A stretch of DNA of 64,000 nt, taken from positions 248,001-312,000 of the forward strand of contig WHUZ01000062.1 in the NCBI GenBank assembly GCA_015179045.1, in the 5' to 3' direction. Within the stretch, counting starts at the first letter, position 1, and every line of letters begins with the position of its first letter. The position numbers and the translations under genes are program-made. Below are positions 22,930 to 34,113 of the stretch, piece after piece. Under the pieces are notes generated by a model that saw only the letters and a list, made by a program, of their open reading frames with translations, searched no databases and was not told where the DNA came from. This DNA is from Kalaharituber pfeilii. Its lineage: Eukaryota > Ascomycota > Pezizomycetes > Pezizales > Pezizaceae.

Positions 22930-25900
22930 ATGGAGGACAGAAACGGAAATATCAACGCTGTACATGACTCCGATTCGAATTTGCATTTTGCTGTATGGAG
23001 GGGAAAGGATCAGGTGTTGCTGCTGCTGGACCAGGGGGTGGATGTCAATGGTGTATGGGGCCCGTTTGGGACTGCACTGTATGTGGCTGCATTGTGCAGA
23101 AAGGCGGAAATTGTGAAGCTGCTCCTGGACCGGGGGCGGATATCAATGCTGTAAGTGGCAGGCACGGGACTGCACTGGGTGCGGCTGCATTGGATGAAAA
23201 TGCGGAGGTTATGAGGCTGCTGCTGGGCCGGGGGGCGGATATCAATGCTGTAGGTGGCGAGTACGGGACTGCACTAGGTGTGGCTGCATTTGAAGGAAAC
23301 ACGAAGGTTGTGAAGCTGCTGCTGGACCGGGGGGCGGATATCAATGCTGTATGTGGCGAGTACGGGACTGCACTGGGTGTGGCTGCATTTAAAGGAAACA
23401 CGAAGTTTGTGAAGCTGCTGCTGGACCGGGGGGCGGATATCAATGCTGTAGGTGGCGAGTACGGGACTGCACTAGGTGTGGCTGCATCCAGAGGAAATGC
23501 CGAGGTTGTGAAGCTGCTGCTGGACCGGGGGGCGGATATCAATGCTGTAGGTGGCGAGTATGGGACTGCACTGGGTGTGGCTGCATGGAGAGGAAATGCG
23601 GAGGTTGTGAAGCTGCTGCTGGACCGGGGGGCGGATATCAATTGTGTATGTGGCAAGTATGGGATTGCACTGGGTGTGGCTGCATGGAGAGGAAATGCGG
23701 AGGTTGTGAAGCTGCTGCTGGACCGGGGGGTGGATATCAATGCTGTAGGTTTTTTTTTTTTTTTTTATTTCATTAATCGCATGCCGCCCTATGGGCTATG
23801 GCGATTCAATGCTGTAGGTGGCGAGTATGGGACTCTACTGGGTGTGGCTGCATATAGCGGAAAGGCGGAGGTTGTGAAGCTGCTGCTGGACCGGGGGCAG
23901 ATATCAATGGTGTGTGTGGTGAGTACGGGACTGCGCTGGGTGTGGCTGCATTCAAAGGAAATGCGGGGGTTGTGAAGCTGCTGCTGGACCAGGGGGCCGA
24001 TCTCAACGTAGGTGGCACCTATGAAACCCCTCTGGGTGGCTACCCAACTGCCCTGGATGCAGCAAAGTCCGGCAATGCCGAGCTGGGTCTGCAGGCGCTG
24101 CTGGTCGGCGCCATGGCGAAGGTCAATCGCAACAATGAAGTGACACCCCCTTTCCCTATGCCATACGCCGGGTATTTTGCAACATCATCTCTTCGCAATG
24201 AAGTACAAGTCAAACGACACAATACCTCACCACCCTTCCTCGCTAATGCACAATTACACGCCATCATCCGCGCTGGAGGCATCCTTACCCCAGACCTTGC
24301 TGACGTTCCTTGTAGGGAACTCAGCACAGAAGTGCTCTTTTCCACCCTTACAGCTCTTGTCGGCCTCCACAGTGATTCCACTGAACGCCTTCGACGCTGG
24401 ATCCAAAATGATATTCAGTACTTTGTTTCACATAATTTTGATTTTGGTCTAGCATGTGCCGCAGCCCGTGTCGGGTGGAAACACTTCAACGAACAGGCGT
24501 TTAATGTAGCGGCGCAAAGGGCGCAGTGGCTGAGGAAAGCGAAGGAAATTGATGAAGAACGCATAAATGCAATCTACAAGGACGGCACTGGACAGCATCT
24601 TATTCAGTCACCATACTTCGTAATGCCACGCCGCATCTGGGACCTGAAGAGTAATCGGGTGGTAGACTTTCGAATGTTGCATGCAGAAGTCAACTCCATT
24701 GAGGTTCCACATAATGGCACTCGATGGCCTACCTTCTGGGCAGTCTCGCACAGCTGGACTAGCGACATGAAGGCAGTGGAGACTTCTATTAACCAATACC
24801 AGTGGCCTGTCCCACTTCCGAAAGGTGTGGATATAGAGTCCTTACGGAAAGAGCTACTCACCCTGGGCGCAAATTACGTGTGGCTTGATGTTCTCTGTCT
24901 CCGACAGCAATTTGACACCTCTACAGCCCAGATACCGACTCACAATAACGTTCCCCTCGACAGAGTCAAGCACGATGAATGGAAGATAGATGTTCCTACT
25001 ATTGGTAATATATACCGTGCAGCAGTGCAGACAGTGCGTTATTTCAATGGCCTTGGAAGACCTTTTAGTAAGGAGCGCTGGGACGATCCCCGTCACTGGC
25101 TACGGCGAGCTTGGACGTTGCAAGAGATCAGGACGGACAACAGGACGTTCAATAGAGGAGTGCCACGAGGCAATGGGCGTATCATCCTGAACACCAAGGG
25201 CACAGTTGCTGGGAAGGTCACTACACTAAGAGGTGCCATTCGTCCTGTTTTGAAGCTTGCTACGGATGCAGACAGCCCTGGTGGCTGCAAACTGTATGAA
25301 CTTACGAGGGAAATGGCTAGTCGCTGTGCGACACAATCTACGGATAAAGTGGCGGGACTGTTCTACCTCCTGCGTGCAACTCAGCTACCAACTTACGACG
25401 AGAATATAGACGACGAAACTGCCTGGAGGCAATGTTTTCATGTGCTTCCATTCGGAAAAAAGATTGACATCCTGTTCGACTTTCCTTACCGGGGGACAGA
25501 ACAGCAATGGTTCCCAACCTGGGAGCAAGTGATGGAATGGCCAGAACGTGACCAAGACTACGAGCACACCCCTACAGAGTGGCCTCAAAATCGCAGAATC
25601 CCAGAGTTGATTGAGCCTAAGAGAGCCACCGAACATATTTTTCTCTGTAAAGTCTGGGCAATTTCTCATGCTCTCGTTCATAAAGCAAGTGAAGTAAATG
25701 AATATGAAGTTAAGATAGGGAATGAGGTTTTTGGATTCTATTGCCCATACCTGTCACAAGCGCCAATTGAAACGGATGATCGACAATTCACCCTTGCCAC
25801 CCTCAACCCAGAGCAAACCTATAACAACTGGCTAGTATGCAAACAGCTTAATAGGGAAAATGGGCGATGCAGGTCAGAGACTCAGAGGATGGAAATGAGA

Positions 25901-25975
25901 GAGCTATTGAACTCGAGGTTCTCAAAAAGGTTGGGGTCCTTAGAACAGATTCGAACAGTGACTTCTTGGTCCTAA
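22930..25975 (+). pseudogene. ankyrin-repeat/HET-domain gene A, frameshifted
   Basis: ATG at 22,930 (MEDRNGNIN). About ten near-identical 33-residue ankyrin units (GTALGVAA..GN.EVVKLLLDRGADINAVGG) run to about 24,010. A linker region follows, then a C-terminal HET domain: WPTFWAVSHSW near 24,725, YVWLDVLCLRQ near 24,877, NIYRAAVQTVRYF near 25,005, WLRRAWTLQE near 25,099 and TDKVAGLFYLL near 25,342. HET domains mediate heterokaryon incompatibility and cell death in ascomycetes. The frame breaks twice, near 23,134 and 23,892, each at a five-G tract where intact repeats have six. Near 25,880 an 8-bp partial duplication (cagagactcagag) shifts the C-terminus relative to gene B. A 55-bp mobile insert sits in frame at 23,751-23,805. 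It is probably a pseudogene, unless the G-tract indels are assembly errors or are corrected in RNA. Confidence 0.85.
23751..23805 (-). mobile_element. A-tailed hairpin element, family 1, inside ankyrin unit
   Basis: Poly(T) then ATTTCATTAATCGCATGCCG and GGGCTATGGCGA. A 14-bp duplication tcaatgctgtaggt flanks it (23,737-23,750 and 23,806-23,819). Insert plus duplication is 69 bp, so the frame is kept. It adds a Phe-rich peptide (FFFFFYFINRMPPYGLWR) between two ankyrin units. Confidence 0.9.
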
Positions 25976-26125
25976 GGGAAGACGGTGGCTCCGTGATAAG
26001 AAAGATCAATGCCTTATTTGTGTGAATTTTTGTTTTTTTTTACAGTGAAGTTTTGTCCCCCAGAATAGTGCAATGAGAATGCTTTATCGTTATTCGATTT
26101 TATATCTCAACAATTATATTGACCC

Positions 26126-26173
26126 TTTGTTTTGTTTTGTTTTGTTTTGTTTTGTTTTGTTTTGTTTTGTTTG
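26126..26173. repeat. (TTTTG)n microsatellite, copy A
   Basis: About nine TTTTG units downstream of gene A. The paralogous site at 38,428-38,453 has about five. It shows length change since duplication. Confidence 0.9.
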
Positions 26174-26656
26174 TTTTTCGTTTCTTTAAGTATTTATTTC
26201 ATCTCTTTCACCTGCAGAAGTGAGAAATTTCCGCTTTTATTCTATGAGGGTATAGTGTTAGATTGGTGTGGCAAGATATGAGGAGAGCGTGTATGGTTGG
26301 GAGTGGAAAAATGGATGATTTATGCAAGATTATGTTGGAGTGTAAATGTCCGATAGTTAGGCAATTATTGACTCTGGGCAAGAGACCTGGGTCAAAAGCG
26401 TAGTCAGAGGGGTTTGTGGGATAAATATTGATTGTGATTTTGCCTTTTATTTTTTAGTATTTTCACTTACAGTGTAAAAGCGTGGGATTTTATGTTGTGG
26501 GAAAAATTATATGATACACGCGATGGAGCGGCCTCCAGTAATGGTGGTCGCGCAGGAAGTCTGACCCATGCATAGATGTGCATGCTCTCAGGACGTAGCA
26601 TTGTTCAACTCAAAATATGTTAGTATATTTCATTATTATAGAATTGTTCATAAAAA

Positions 26657-26761
26657 GCTTCCTTGGCTTAGTTGGTAGAGCGTTGGTCTTATATTAAGTA
26701 TATGACACTTCCGAAGGAACGTGATATCCGAAGATCGTGAGTTCGACCCTCACACGGAGCA
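26657..26761 (+). tRNA. tRNA-Ile(UAU) with intron
   Basis: D-arm GCTT..GAGC, anticodon loop CTTATA (anticodon TAT), T-arm GTGAG-TTCGACC-CTCAC, and 3' end ACGGAGC plus discriminator A. An intron of about 30 nt follows position 37 of the anticodon loop, as is usual for fungal tRNA-Ile(UAU). The acceptor and anticodon stems each have one weak pair. A T-run (26,774-26,785) is a likely Pol III terminator. It lies between the two duplication copies. Confidence 0.85.
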
Positions 26762-26939
26762 TTATTAATCAATTTTTGGTTTTTCTCTTTTCCCGAATTT
26801 CTTAGGTGTGATTCTCCTTTCCGCGCTTCTCTGGGTTGCGCAATAAATGACATGGAGGGTGTCACCCTTCGGGTGCCTTGCCATCGTTTGCGGATGGCCT
26901 ATCACTTTCCATATCAATTCTGCGATCTAGTAATGATAG

Positions 26940-27990
26940 AATGTACTAACTTGGTAGTCTCATAACCAGACGCTGACTAAGCAGAGTTTCAACTCCGCTA
27001 GGAGCGTCTGGGAGATCTTGGCCTGGTTGCGTCACGCCAATTCCGAAAGCTTGTTATTAACATGGAGTTAACATCACACAACACGATTCAATACTGACGA
27101 CAGTGAGGACTTTACCTAGTTCTTTTAACCAGACGTGGACTAGCCTTTACCTAAACATCAACCTATCAGAATCCTAAAGTGCTGCACTTTCCATACAAGT
27201 TAAATTCTAATGGAACTTCCCTATATCCAGGTCACACTCTGGCAGCTGTCAAAGAAGGAGAGCGGTTGAATGATATTTTCTTATTCATAAAGAATGAAGG
27301 CTTTACTCTTGTTATGGATTCACCGCAACCATAGGGTAGGCGGTCGGTAGATACGTGTATATACGAATTGCGCATATACGCAAGCGACATGTGATAGCCG
27401 GAAAGGCACCGTTATAGATTCACCGCAACTATAGGGTAGGCGGTCGGTAGATACGTGTACATACGAATTGCGCATATACGCAAGCGACATGTGATAGCCG
27501 GAAAGGCACCGCAATTGCATAAATGAGGAATATATGAGCTACGCAGAGGACTAGCGAGTATCACTAGTCAAGTGTCTTTTTGACCTGGTGGATGGTAACT
27601 CTCTGCGTTTACCACCTCTGTAACTACTCTTACATCATTTATTCAAGTACTATTAGATTCACCGGTTTCTAAGATCAAATGTAAGGTAGTCAGGTTCCTA
27701 GAACTCAAGTTGCTGGTGGAGGTATACATATCACGGAACAAATTCTGGAGAAGTCATATGTGGGAAAGCGATTGATGCAAGGAAATATTGATGTACTTCA
27801 GGACTATGGTACTCAAATGACTGAGATTCTATTCAATTAGTTCTGCCTAATTCTCGAAAAGGACATTAGAACCCTACTAAATTCACCAAAGATACGCCTC
27901 CCACCCTCAAAGTTAACTCCTGAGATTGTAGAGAAATTCAACATGAAGGATATCGCTGAACATTTTCAAAACACTACACCAATGTTATGT
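26940..27990. mobile_element. decayed retroelement debris
   Basis: Scrambled coding traces with many stops. PDAD appears in the plus strand near 26,967 in a context like the copia RNase H 'DADWAG' motif, and a similar PDADW appears inverted near 31,515-31,530. A further trace near 27,940 reads KDIAEHFQNTTPMLCKL. The signal is too weak to name a family. Confidence 0.3.
27311..27510. repeat. tandem duplication, two 100-bp units
   Basis: Two adjacent 100-bp copies (27,311-27,410 and 27,411-27,510) differing at only a few bases. Each runs from GTTAT(G/A)GATTCACCGCAAC to GCCGGAAAGGCACC. No coding role is evident. Confidence 0.9.
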
Positions 27991-28039
27991 AAACTTGTTA
28001 CGGGCGTGAGGGGCTAGGCTCCAGTGAGCGCTGGAAGGT

Positions 28040-28270
28040 ACTGGATATTACGGCTAAGGGGTGTATAGTATTACATTTTTGGTGAACTGGTCTGTGACAA
28101 CTAAAACAGCATTAAAGCTTTTGGATTTAGGTAGTTCTCTAACAAAGTCCATAGCTATCTCTTCTCAAGGCTTCATACCAGCAGGCATTGGCAAAGTTCA
28201 TGTCTCGCTGATACCATGAGCCAACCTAGCCTGCTCAATAAACCGGAGTTTCTCATCTGGATTGCATATA
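28040..28270 (-). pseudogene. Ty3/Gypsy integrase fragment
   Basis: The minus strand encodes IAMDFVRELPKSKSF, then NAVLVVTDQFTK (28,060-28,160). This matches the start of the Gypsy integrase catalytic core, with the first catalytic Asp in MDF. Upstream TLPMPAGMKP matches the linker usually found before it, but stops interrupt both sides. The frame ends just after ILYTP. It is a dead retrotransposon fragment. Confidence 0.7.
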
Positions 28271-28454
28271 TGATCACAATTGGGAGGTACAAATGGCCGA
28301 GCGCCCCCATGGGGGCACCCTAATTTTTTTGGTGCAGTATTGGGAGCTATGGCAGGAATTAGGGTTTTATTGTTTTCTAATATAGTGATTGGGAATTCAG
28401 ATGGTTGTGTTTCATTTGGAGTATTATTCTATTGGAGTTCTCCAAGCTGCGTTT

Positions 28455-29150
28455 GGGTTTTCGGAGGTTGTGGAAGCGGGGATTGCATTTCTGGGGGTTG
28501 CAAAAACTGCTTTAAGGTTTCCGGTGGTTGTAGAAATGCAAATTGCGTTTCCGGTGGTTGCGGAAACATCAATTGCGTTTCCGGTGGTTGCGGAAATGTC
28601 AATTGCATTTCCGGTGGTTGCGGAAACGTCAATTGCATTTCCGGTGGTTGCGGAAACGTCAATTGCATTTCCGGTGGTTGCGGAAACGTCAATTGCATTT
28701 CTGGTGGTTGCGGAAACGTCAATTGCATTTCCGGTGGTTGCGGAAACGTCATTTGCATTTCCGGTGGTTGCGGAAACGTCAATTGCATTTCCGGTGGTTG
28801 GGAAAATTGCAGAAACTACAGAAACTGTAGGAACTGCGAGAACTGCTTTGAGGTTCAAGTTTCCGGGGGTTGCGGAAACTGCTTTGTGGTTTCCGGTAGC
28901 TGCGGAAACTGCTTTGTGGTTTCCGGTAGCTGCGGAAACTGCTTTGTGGTTTCCGGTGGCTGCGGAAACTGCTTTGTGGTTTCCGGTGGCTGCGGAAACT
29001 GCTTTGTAGTTTCCGGGGCTTGCAGAAACTGCTTTGAGGTTTCGGACTGCGTTGGTGGTTGCGAAAACTGCACTGAGGTTTCCGGTAGCTGCGGAAACTG
29101 CATTGGAGTTTCCGGTACCTGCGGAAACTGCTTTGAGGTTTCCGCAACCT
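28455..29150. repeat. 30-bp coding minisatellite
   Basis: About 22 units of 30 bp in two subarrays: type TCCGGTGGTTGCGGAAACGT.. (28,520-28,800) and type TCCGGTAGCTGCGGAAACTG.. (28,860-29,150). Because 30 is a multiple of three, frames stay open on both strands: Gly/Cys-rich (SGGCGNVNCI) on plus and Pro/Gln-rich (QFPQPPETTK) on minus. The minus frame continues upstream to 29,445 through one TGA near 29,250. The minus reading seems the likelier original protein, perhaps part of the neighbouring retroelement. Confidence 0.85.
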
Positions 29151-29589
29151 CTAAGACTCCTACTGACGGTCCTCGGGTAGGCTTTGCGGCCACAGTGATA
29201 TTTGCTAGAACATGTTTGAGTAGGGTTAGTAGAGCATCAATATGCATCCCTCAAGATGAATAAAGAATTTTCCGCTTTCCTGTGAGTACTTTTTGTAAAG
29301 AAGCAAGGTCAAACACATCTGTACAACATCTTGATATACGGTTGATATCATCACTCAGAAATACAAATTCGTCACTAAAAGAATTTGCACCAAAACTATA
29401 TACTGAGGACAGATGTTTGTGAAATTGATGCAGTGCAGATTTCATAGCTTCTTGTTATATTTTAGATGTGGGCGTTTTTCTCGGAGGAGTAGTATACACG
29501 TCGGAAACGTTTAGTAGTGGTAGCATGATGGGTCCTATAGTTTCCACATAGTCAATCCCAGGGATTAGTCGTAAGTGACATCTATCGCA

Positions 29590-29825
29590 ACAACTGGGGT
29601 TGCATATATGGCTGCTGATACTTCCATTCCAGTGCGTATATATGCCTGCTTACACCTCTATTCCGGCGCGCATATATGGCTGCTGATACTGCCATTGCGG
29701 CGCGCATATATGGCTTCTGATACTGCCATTGCGGCGCGCATATATGGCTGCTGATACTGCCATTGCGGCACGCATATATGGCTGCTGATACTTCCATTCC
29801 AGCGTGTATATATGGCTGCTTATAC
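29590..29825. repeat. 34-bp minisatellite, about seven units
   Basis: Units of GCATATATGGCTGCTGATAC plus TGCCATTGCGGC-type sequence repeat at 34-bp spacing (for example 29,671, 29,705, 29,739 and 29,773). Outer units are more diverged. Confidence 0.9.
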
Positions 29826-30049
29826 TTATTGCGGGTTTTTGGGGGTTAGAAAACCCTTGGTGGCAAATCCAAGCAAACAAGCAAACGAGCAAACAAACAA
29901 ACGAAGTACATGGCAAAGCGACTGGAAGTACATGAGAAACAAAGGAAATGACAGGAAGTACATGGATGGCTAAGGAAATGACTGAAAGCGGGTAGAAGCG
30001 TCAGGAATATCCGGGAATAAGCTCGGCGATACCTGATGCTGGTAGATTC

Positions 30050-30160
30050 TGGGGTCTTCCAGCAGGTTCTATGGCTTTCCGGCAGGTTCTACGGCTTTCC
30101 AGCAGGTTCTACGGCTTTCCGGCGGGTTCTGCGGCTTTTTGGCAGGTTCTAGGGATCCGG
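30050..30160. repeat. 20-bp minisatellite, about five units
   Basis: Repeats of CTTTCCGGCAGGTTCTACGG with small changes, 20-bp period. Noncoding. Confidence 0.85.
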
Positions 30161-30449
30161 GTTCTTCTAGCAGATTCTGGCAGGTACTTCAGGTTCGGGC
30201 TGTTAAGCAATGACCGGGATGCTGGCGGCCATGTTGCTTAAGCGAGCTTACAGGTGCAGAGATATATATCAGAGTGCTAGAAGGAGTGCGGCGAATTGCA
30301 AGGGTGTCAGGGTCAGCTGCATGTGTACGAGTACTGGCGGGTAGTATGTTGATTGCCAGTATAGGACCGGAGCTGGAGGGTCTTGGGCTCAGAGCGAGGG
30401 GTCCGGGTTGGATTATTACATTCCAATATCTCCGCCAATTATCTCTGTC

Positions 30450-30700
30450 TGTTTTTGGGAGTCTTCTCAGGTCCTCCTCCCCCCCTAGCAGCTTCCGTTT
30501 CCAAACTTCGCATTCTATCAGGACGTGTGCAGAGGTCTTCAGACCTTTGCCGCACTATCTGCACTCCAGACTGTCTGCTTTCCCGATCTGGTGTCTCCAG
30601 TGGCGCAGGCCTTTATTACCTAGTAGTCCTGCTAGGGTGGTGACTCTGGTTCCAAGGCGCTGTAGTGGGCAGTAGCTGAGCTGTAGTCTGTCTCGTTCTG
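30450..30700 (-). mobile_element. LINE 3' fragment
   Basis: Aligns by eye with the LINE at the right edge (about 63,380-63,600), including CTGTCTGCTTTCCCGAT, ATTCCTGCTAG-like and GTAGCTGAGC..TAG segments. It corresponds to the RNase H/zinc-knuckle region, but its frame is broken. No A-tail is visible at this copy. Confidence 0.65.
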
Positions 30701-31139
30701 TGGCCCTTCATAATTTTGCGAGCTGGCGAATGGGTAATAGGTATCTAGGTAATGTTCACACCCGGTGTAAGTTCTGAGTCAGGTTTTCTGAGTGAGTCCG
30801 AGTTGAGCTGGTTTATTATACCATAAAACGTACTTGGCTCGGCTGTTAAGCGAGCTGGTATGAGTTGTATATACAGCATGACAGAGTCAGTGTGTAATAT
30901 ACAACTACTACTTGGTACTGAGCTGATGTGAGCCAATTATGTATGTATGCTATAAAACTCAACACTGACTCAGCTTATACCAAATGCGAACACTACATCT
31001 GCTAGTGGGGGTTAATATATAGAGAGTCTGGGGCGTACTCTGCTTGCGGAGGAGTAGCCCATGATGATGGTGGCAGAGGGAAGCTGACTACTAGTATATG
31101 TAGCTATTGCAAACGTAAGCAAGTCATTGACCAACTTGT

Positions 31140-31660
31140 CTGGATACTCCTACATATACTAGCTGTACTACCGGATGGTACTAGTAGTTCTACCTTTTGG
31201 TGCAATGGTTATTACAATGGTCAGGTAATAAACATAACAGGTAAATCCTTTGGCTTTCATTTGTTTTATTACCTCTAGAATTTGCACTCCTTCATCATCA
31301 AGAACTCCTTTCTCTATTGTGTCCACCGACATGGCTTCCTGTATATTAAGAGTGAATCGTTTTGCTGTACACAATCCAACTGTTTACAAACATACATACG
31401 GACTACGCTGCGACCGAAACGTTGCATTGCGGTCTTGGCTGAACAAACGGGGGACAAAAGGTTCCAGACGCTCCTGTGCGTCGCCAAGTGAATAATATTA
31501 ATTACAAGACGCCAGTCAGCGTCTGGGTACGAGACTAAGTGTGGCCATCTAATATCTTCCAAATGTTCAGGTGCACCTGCTGTATATTCTGCAATTTACC
31601 TCAGGTTGCTAGCATGCCTGACGCTGAATATATTGCATGTGGAAGTTGTACGAGGGGGAG
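31140..31660. mobile_element. possible copia remnants
   Basis: The plus strand near 31,606 encodes MPDAEYIACG, resembling the copia RNase H 'AEAEYIA' motif. The minus strand near 31,515-31,540 encodes SYPDADW. They lie on opposite strands, so this is rearranged debris at best. Confidence 0.3.
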
Positions 31661-33034
31661 TGCCAAGAGATCGGTCACTAATAGGTGCTCGGTCACTAAT
31701 AGGTAAGCGCCAGTATAATAATTTAGATGAGCGCTAGCTGCCACGACGCATCTAATACCCAGATTGTCCGAGCCCTACTCTGTAAGTCTAAGGGACTCAT
31801 GGATTCTTTATTAATTGTACGAGAGATACATATTTGTTGTTACTGGCTTTGTTGTCTTTGTAAAAAAAAAAAAGGCAGCCATGTCTTAATACTTGGAGAT
31901 GCGGCGGAACAATGCCAGCCAACGCTGGCATCCATTTACAGTTGGGGTAAAGGCGTACCGGAATCACTAGATCTGCTTTTATAATACAACATAATCTGCG
32001 ATTCCCAGGAAAGTTCGATCGTGGTGTCAAGGCTCCCGATGGAGCTAGTCGCTAGCTGCGTGGCAAAAGCGGGGTGCAACAAGGTGGAGCTAGGGGAGTT
32101 GCAGCTGGACAAGATACTTGGAAGCAGCCAACGTTGCAGCGTGTGTGTGTCCAAGGGTATGGTGCGTGGGCTCCATTCACCCTTGGGTACCAGTTGCCAT
32201 ATATGCAGATGCTAGTCAATGCAACTTTATAAGTGAAGACTTGCAGATTCAACTCAATAGTGCCATTGCAACATTTCTGAAGAAAAATCAAATGAATATA
32301 TCAAAATGAATGTGCTTGGTAAGATAAATAGTTCAAGATACTTTCTAGCCCATGAGTATTCGGTCCCTAGTAGTACCTAAGAAGGGAAGGTTCTCCAGAA
32401 ATAGTTGAAAAGTGAATTATTATGGAGTAGAGGGAATTCGAAGGAAATAGATAAGCAAAAAACTAATTGCAGTTCAAGAGAAAGAGATAGCTCATACAAA
32501 TAGATTGAATTTGGATACGATTGGATTCTTATTTAAAAGAACTATTGTCGTTAAGTATGGTAAGGGGCGCTAGCAGATATAAAAGAACCTCCCTCCGTAA
32601 CTCTGACTAATGATAGCATGGAAAACTGCTATTATCTAATGTGCTACCAAGGCCCACTATACATTTCAAGATGGCCTCCCTCTATATAAGCGATAGTCAC
32701 AAAATTCAGACACGCATGCATAGCGACACGATATACTTTGCTGACCAGTGAAGCGGACATTCTGGTCGCTTACCTAGGCACGAAATTAGCCACCTCCAGT
32801 TCGCTGTACTCACTGATATGTTGGCAAAGCTCATCCCCAATCCCGAGGCTCCCCAGTATTGGAGTGTAATGCAAGAATTTTCGAGCGAACAAACTGTTCA
32901 ATACTGCGAGTGCATTGAAAATCTCAGTGAGAGACGGTCAGCTGAGAGTTTGGCCCATGCAACGCCAGAGAATAAGGCTACTGAACAGATCGGGGAACAG
33001 GAATGGACACGCAGGCATCATCTTATCTTCCTGC

Positions 33035-33096
33035 CCTGTCATGGCGAACAGCTGCAAACGGGGTTACGTGGATATAAAAAAAAAAACAAAAAAACA
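33035..33096 (+). mobile_element. A-tailed hairpin element, family 2 (shared copy)
   Basis: The paralogue of 21,903-21,958, flanked by tatcttcctgc (33,024-33,034) and tatctttctgc (33,097-33,107). The hairpin arms here are CCCTGT/ACGGGG, a compensatory change from CCCTGC/GCGGGG. Confidence 0.85.
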
Positions 33097-34113
33097 TATC
33101 TTTCTGCACATTGCACTCGCGTCAATAAATAGAGCAATTGTTATCACAGCTTGTCAAATAATCGGCATTCTGCGCACTTTTATTTTCATTTACGATGGTT
33201 TCACACGATGAATCATGTGTTCTACATCACAAATTCAGGCGTTCTCAGGCCAACATGCAATGTTGCTGCAGCGTGGTGTTAATCTGGTTTGGTACACAAT
33301 CTCAATGCCGGTTTTTGCAAGTCCATTCGCTGCTACATGCTGCTGGTGAAGTGTTATGCATGAGTGTCGTAGAGTACATCCCTGTCGAATCTCAACCTTA
33401 AACTCTTTTGCTCTTCATATGGTTGCTCTTGATTCATTTTACAAAATGCTATTACTGTATTAGATGTCTGTTTGTCGATCAGCAAATGCAGTCAATGGTT
33501 TCTGATACGATTACACTAGTAACATTGACTTTGTGCCAACAATTTCCCCGCACGCCTATGCCTCTTGGATTTTATCTATCCCGGTTTGTTTTGACCCATC
33601 GTACGCAATTGTCCACCCTGCCATTGGACATCGTGAAGTATTTTTGAAATTTTACAACCAAGGGCTGGCGCCACTCTTAAATTTTTCCATCTATTAAGGC
33701 TGAACATCCAGCTGGTAACTCTAGCGTGGCTGAGTTTCTTCAATATGGGTAAATGTAATTACTATTCGTGAAACTTCTGCAGGTGGGGGCGATATGAAAA
33801 GGATGGAAATGGGTCGCCTAGAAATAATAATGGCTCCCTCTAAGTCTGAACAATGTCGTAAATCGAAACCCTGCGAATAAAACGTCTGCGCACTACTAAG
33901 AAGCGTGCAACAAACAATCTTTTGTTGTTTCTGGGACCCTTAGTGCCGAACAGAGTCAGGACCAAATCACCAGACGCAATTACTGCTACATATCCTAGGT
34001 CTTTCCGCCCACATTCAGCAACTATACGGCATAAGGCCCAACAGCCTAATCGCCAGCCAGGTGTCAAGCCAGCGAAAGAGTAAGTGTTTGCAAAGATTTA
34101 CTTATACCGCAAA

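Larger units (their letters stand above)
20893..26510. repeat. segmental duplication, copy A
   Basis: Matches copy B (31,993-38,795) from TGCGATTCC..GGAAAGTTCG at the left to GATTTTATGTTGTGGG at the right. It carries about 2 kb of 5' DNA, the ANK-HET gene and its 3' flank. The roughly 1.2 kb length difference is explained by about 12 fewer ankyrin units here. Copies are diverged by substitutions and small indels throughout. Confidence 0.9.

Noticed and set aside
28424..28858. CRISPR-like regular repeats
   Set aside because: 30-bp units are directly adjacent with no unique spacers, and the DNA is fungal. It is a minisatellite.
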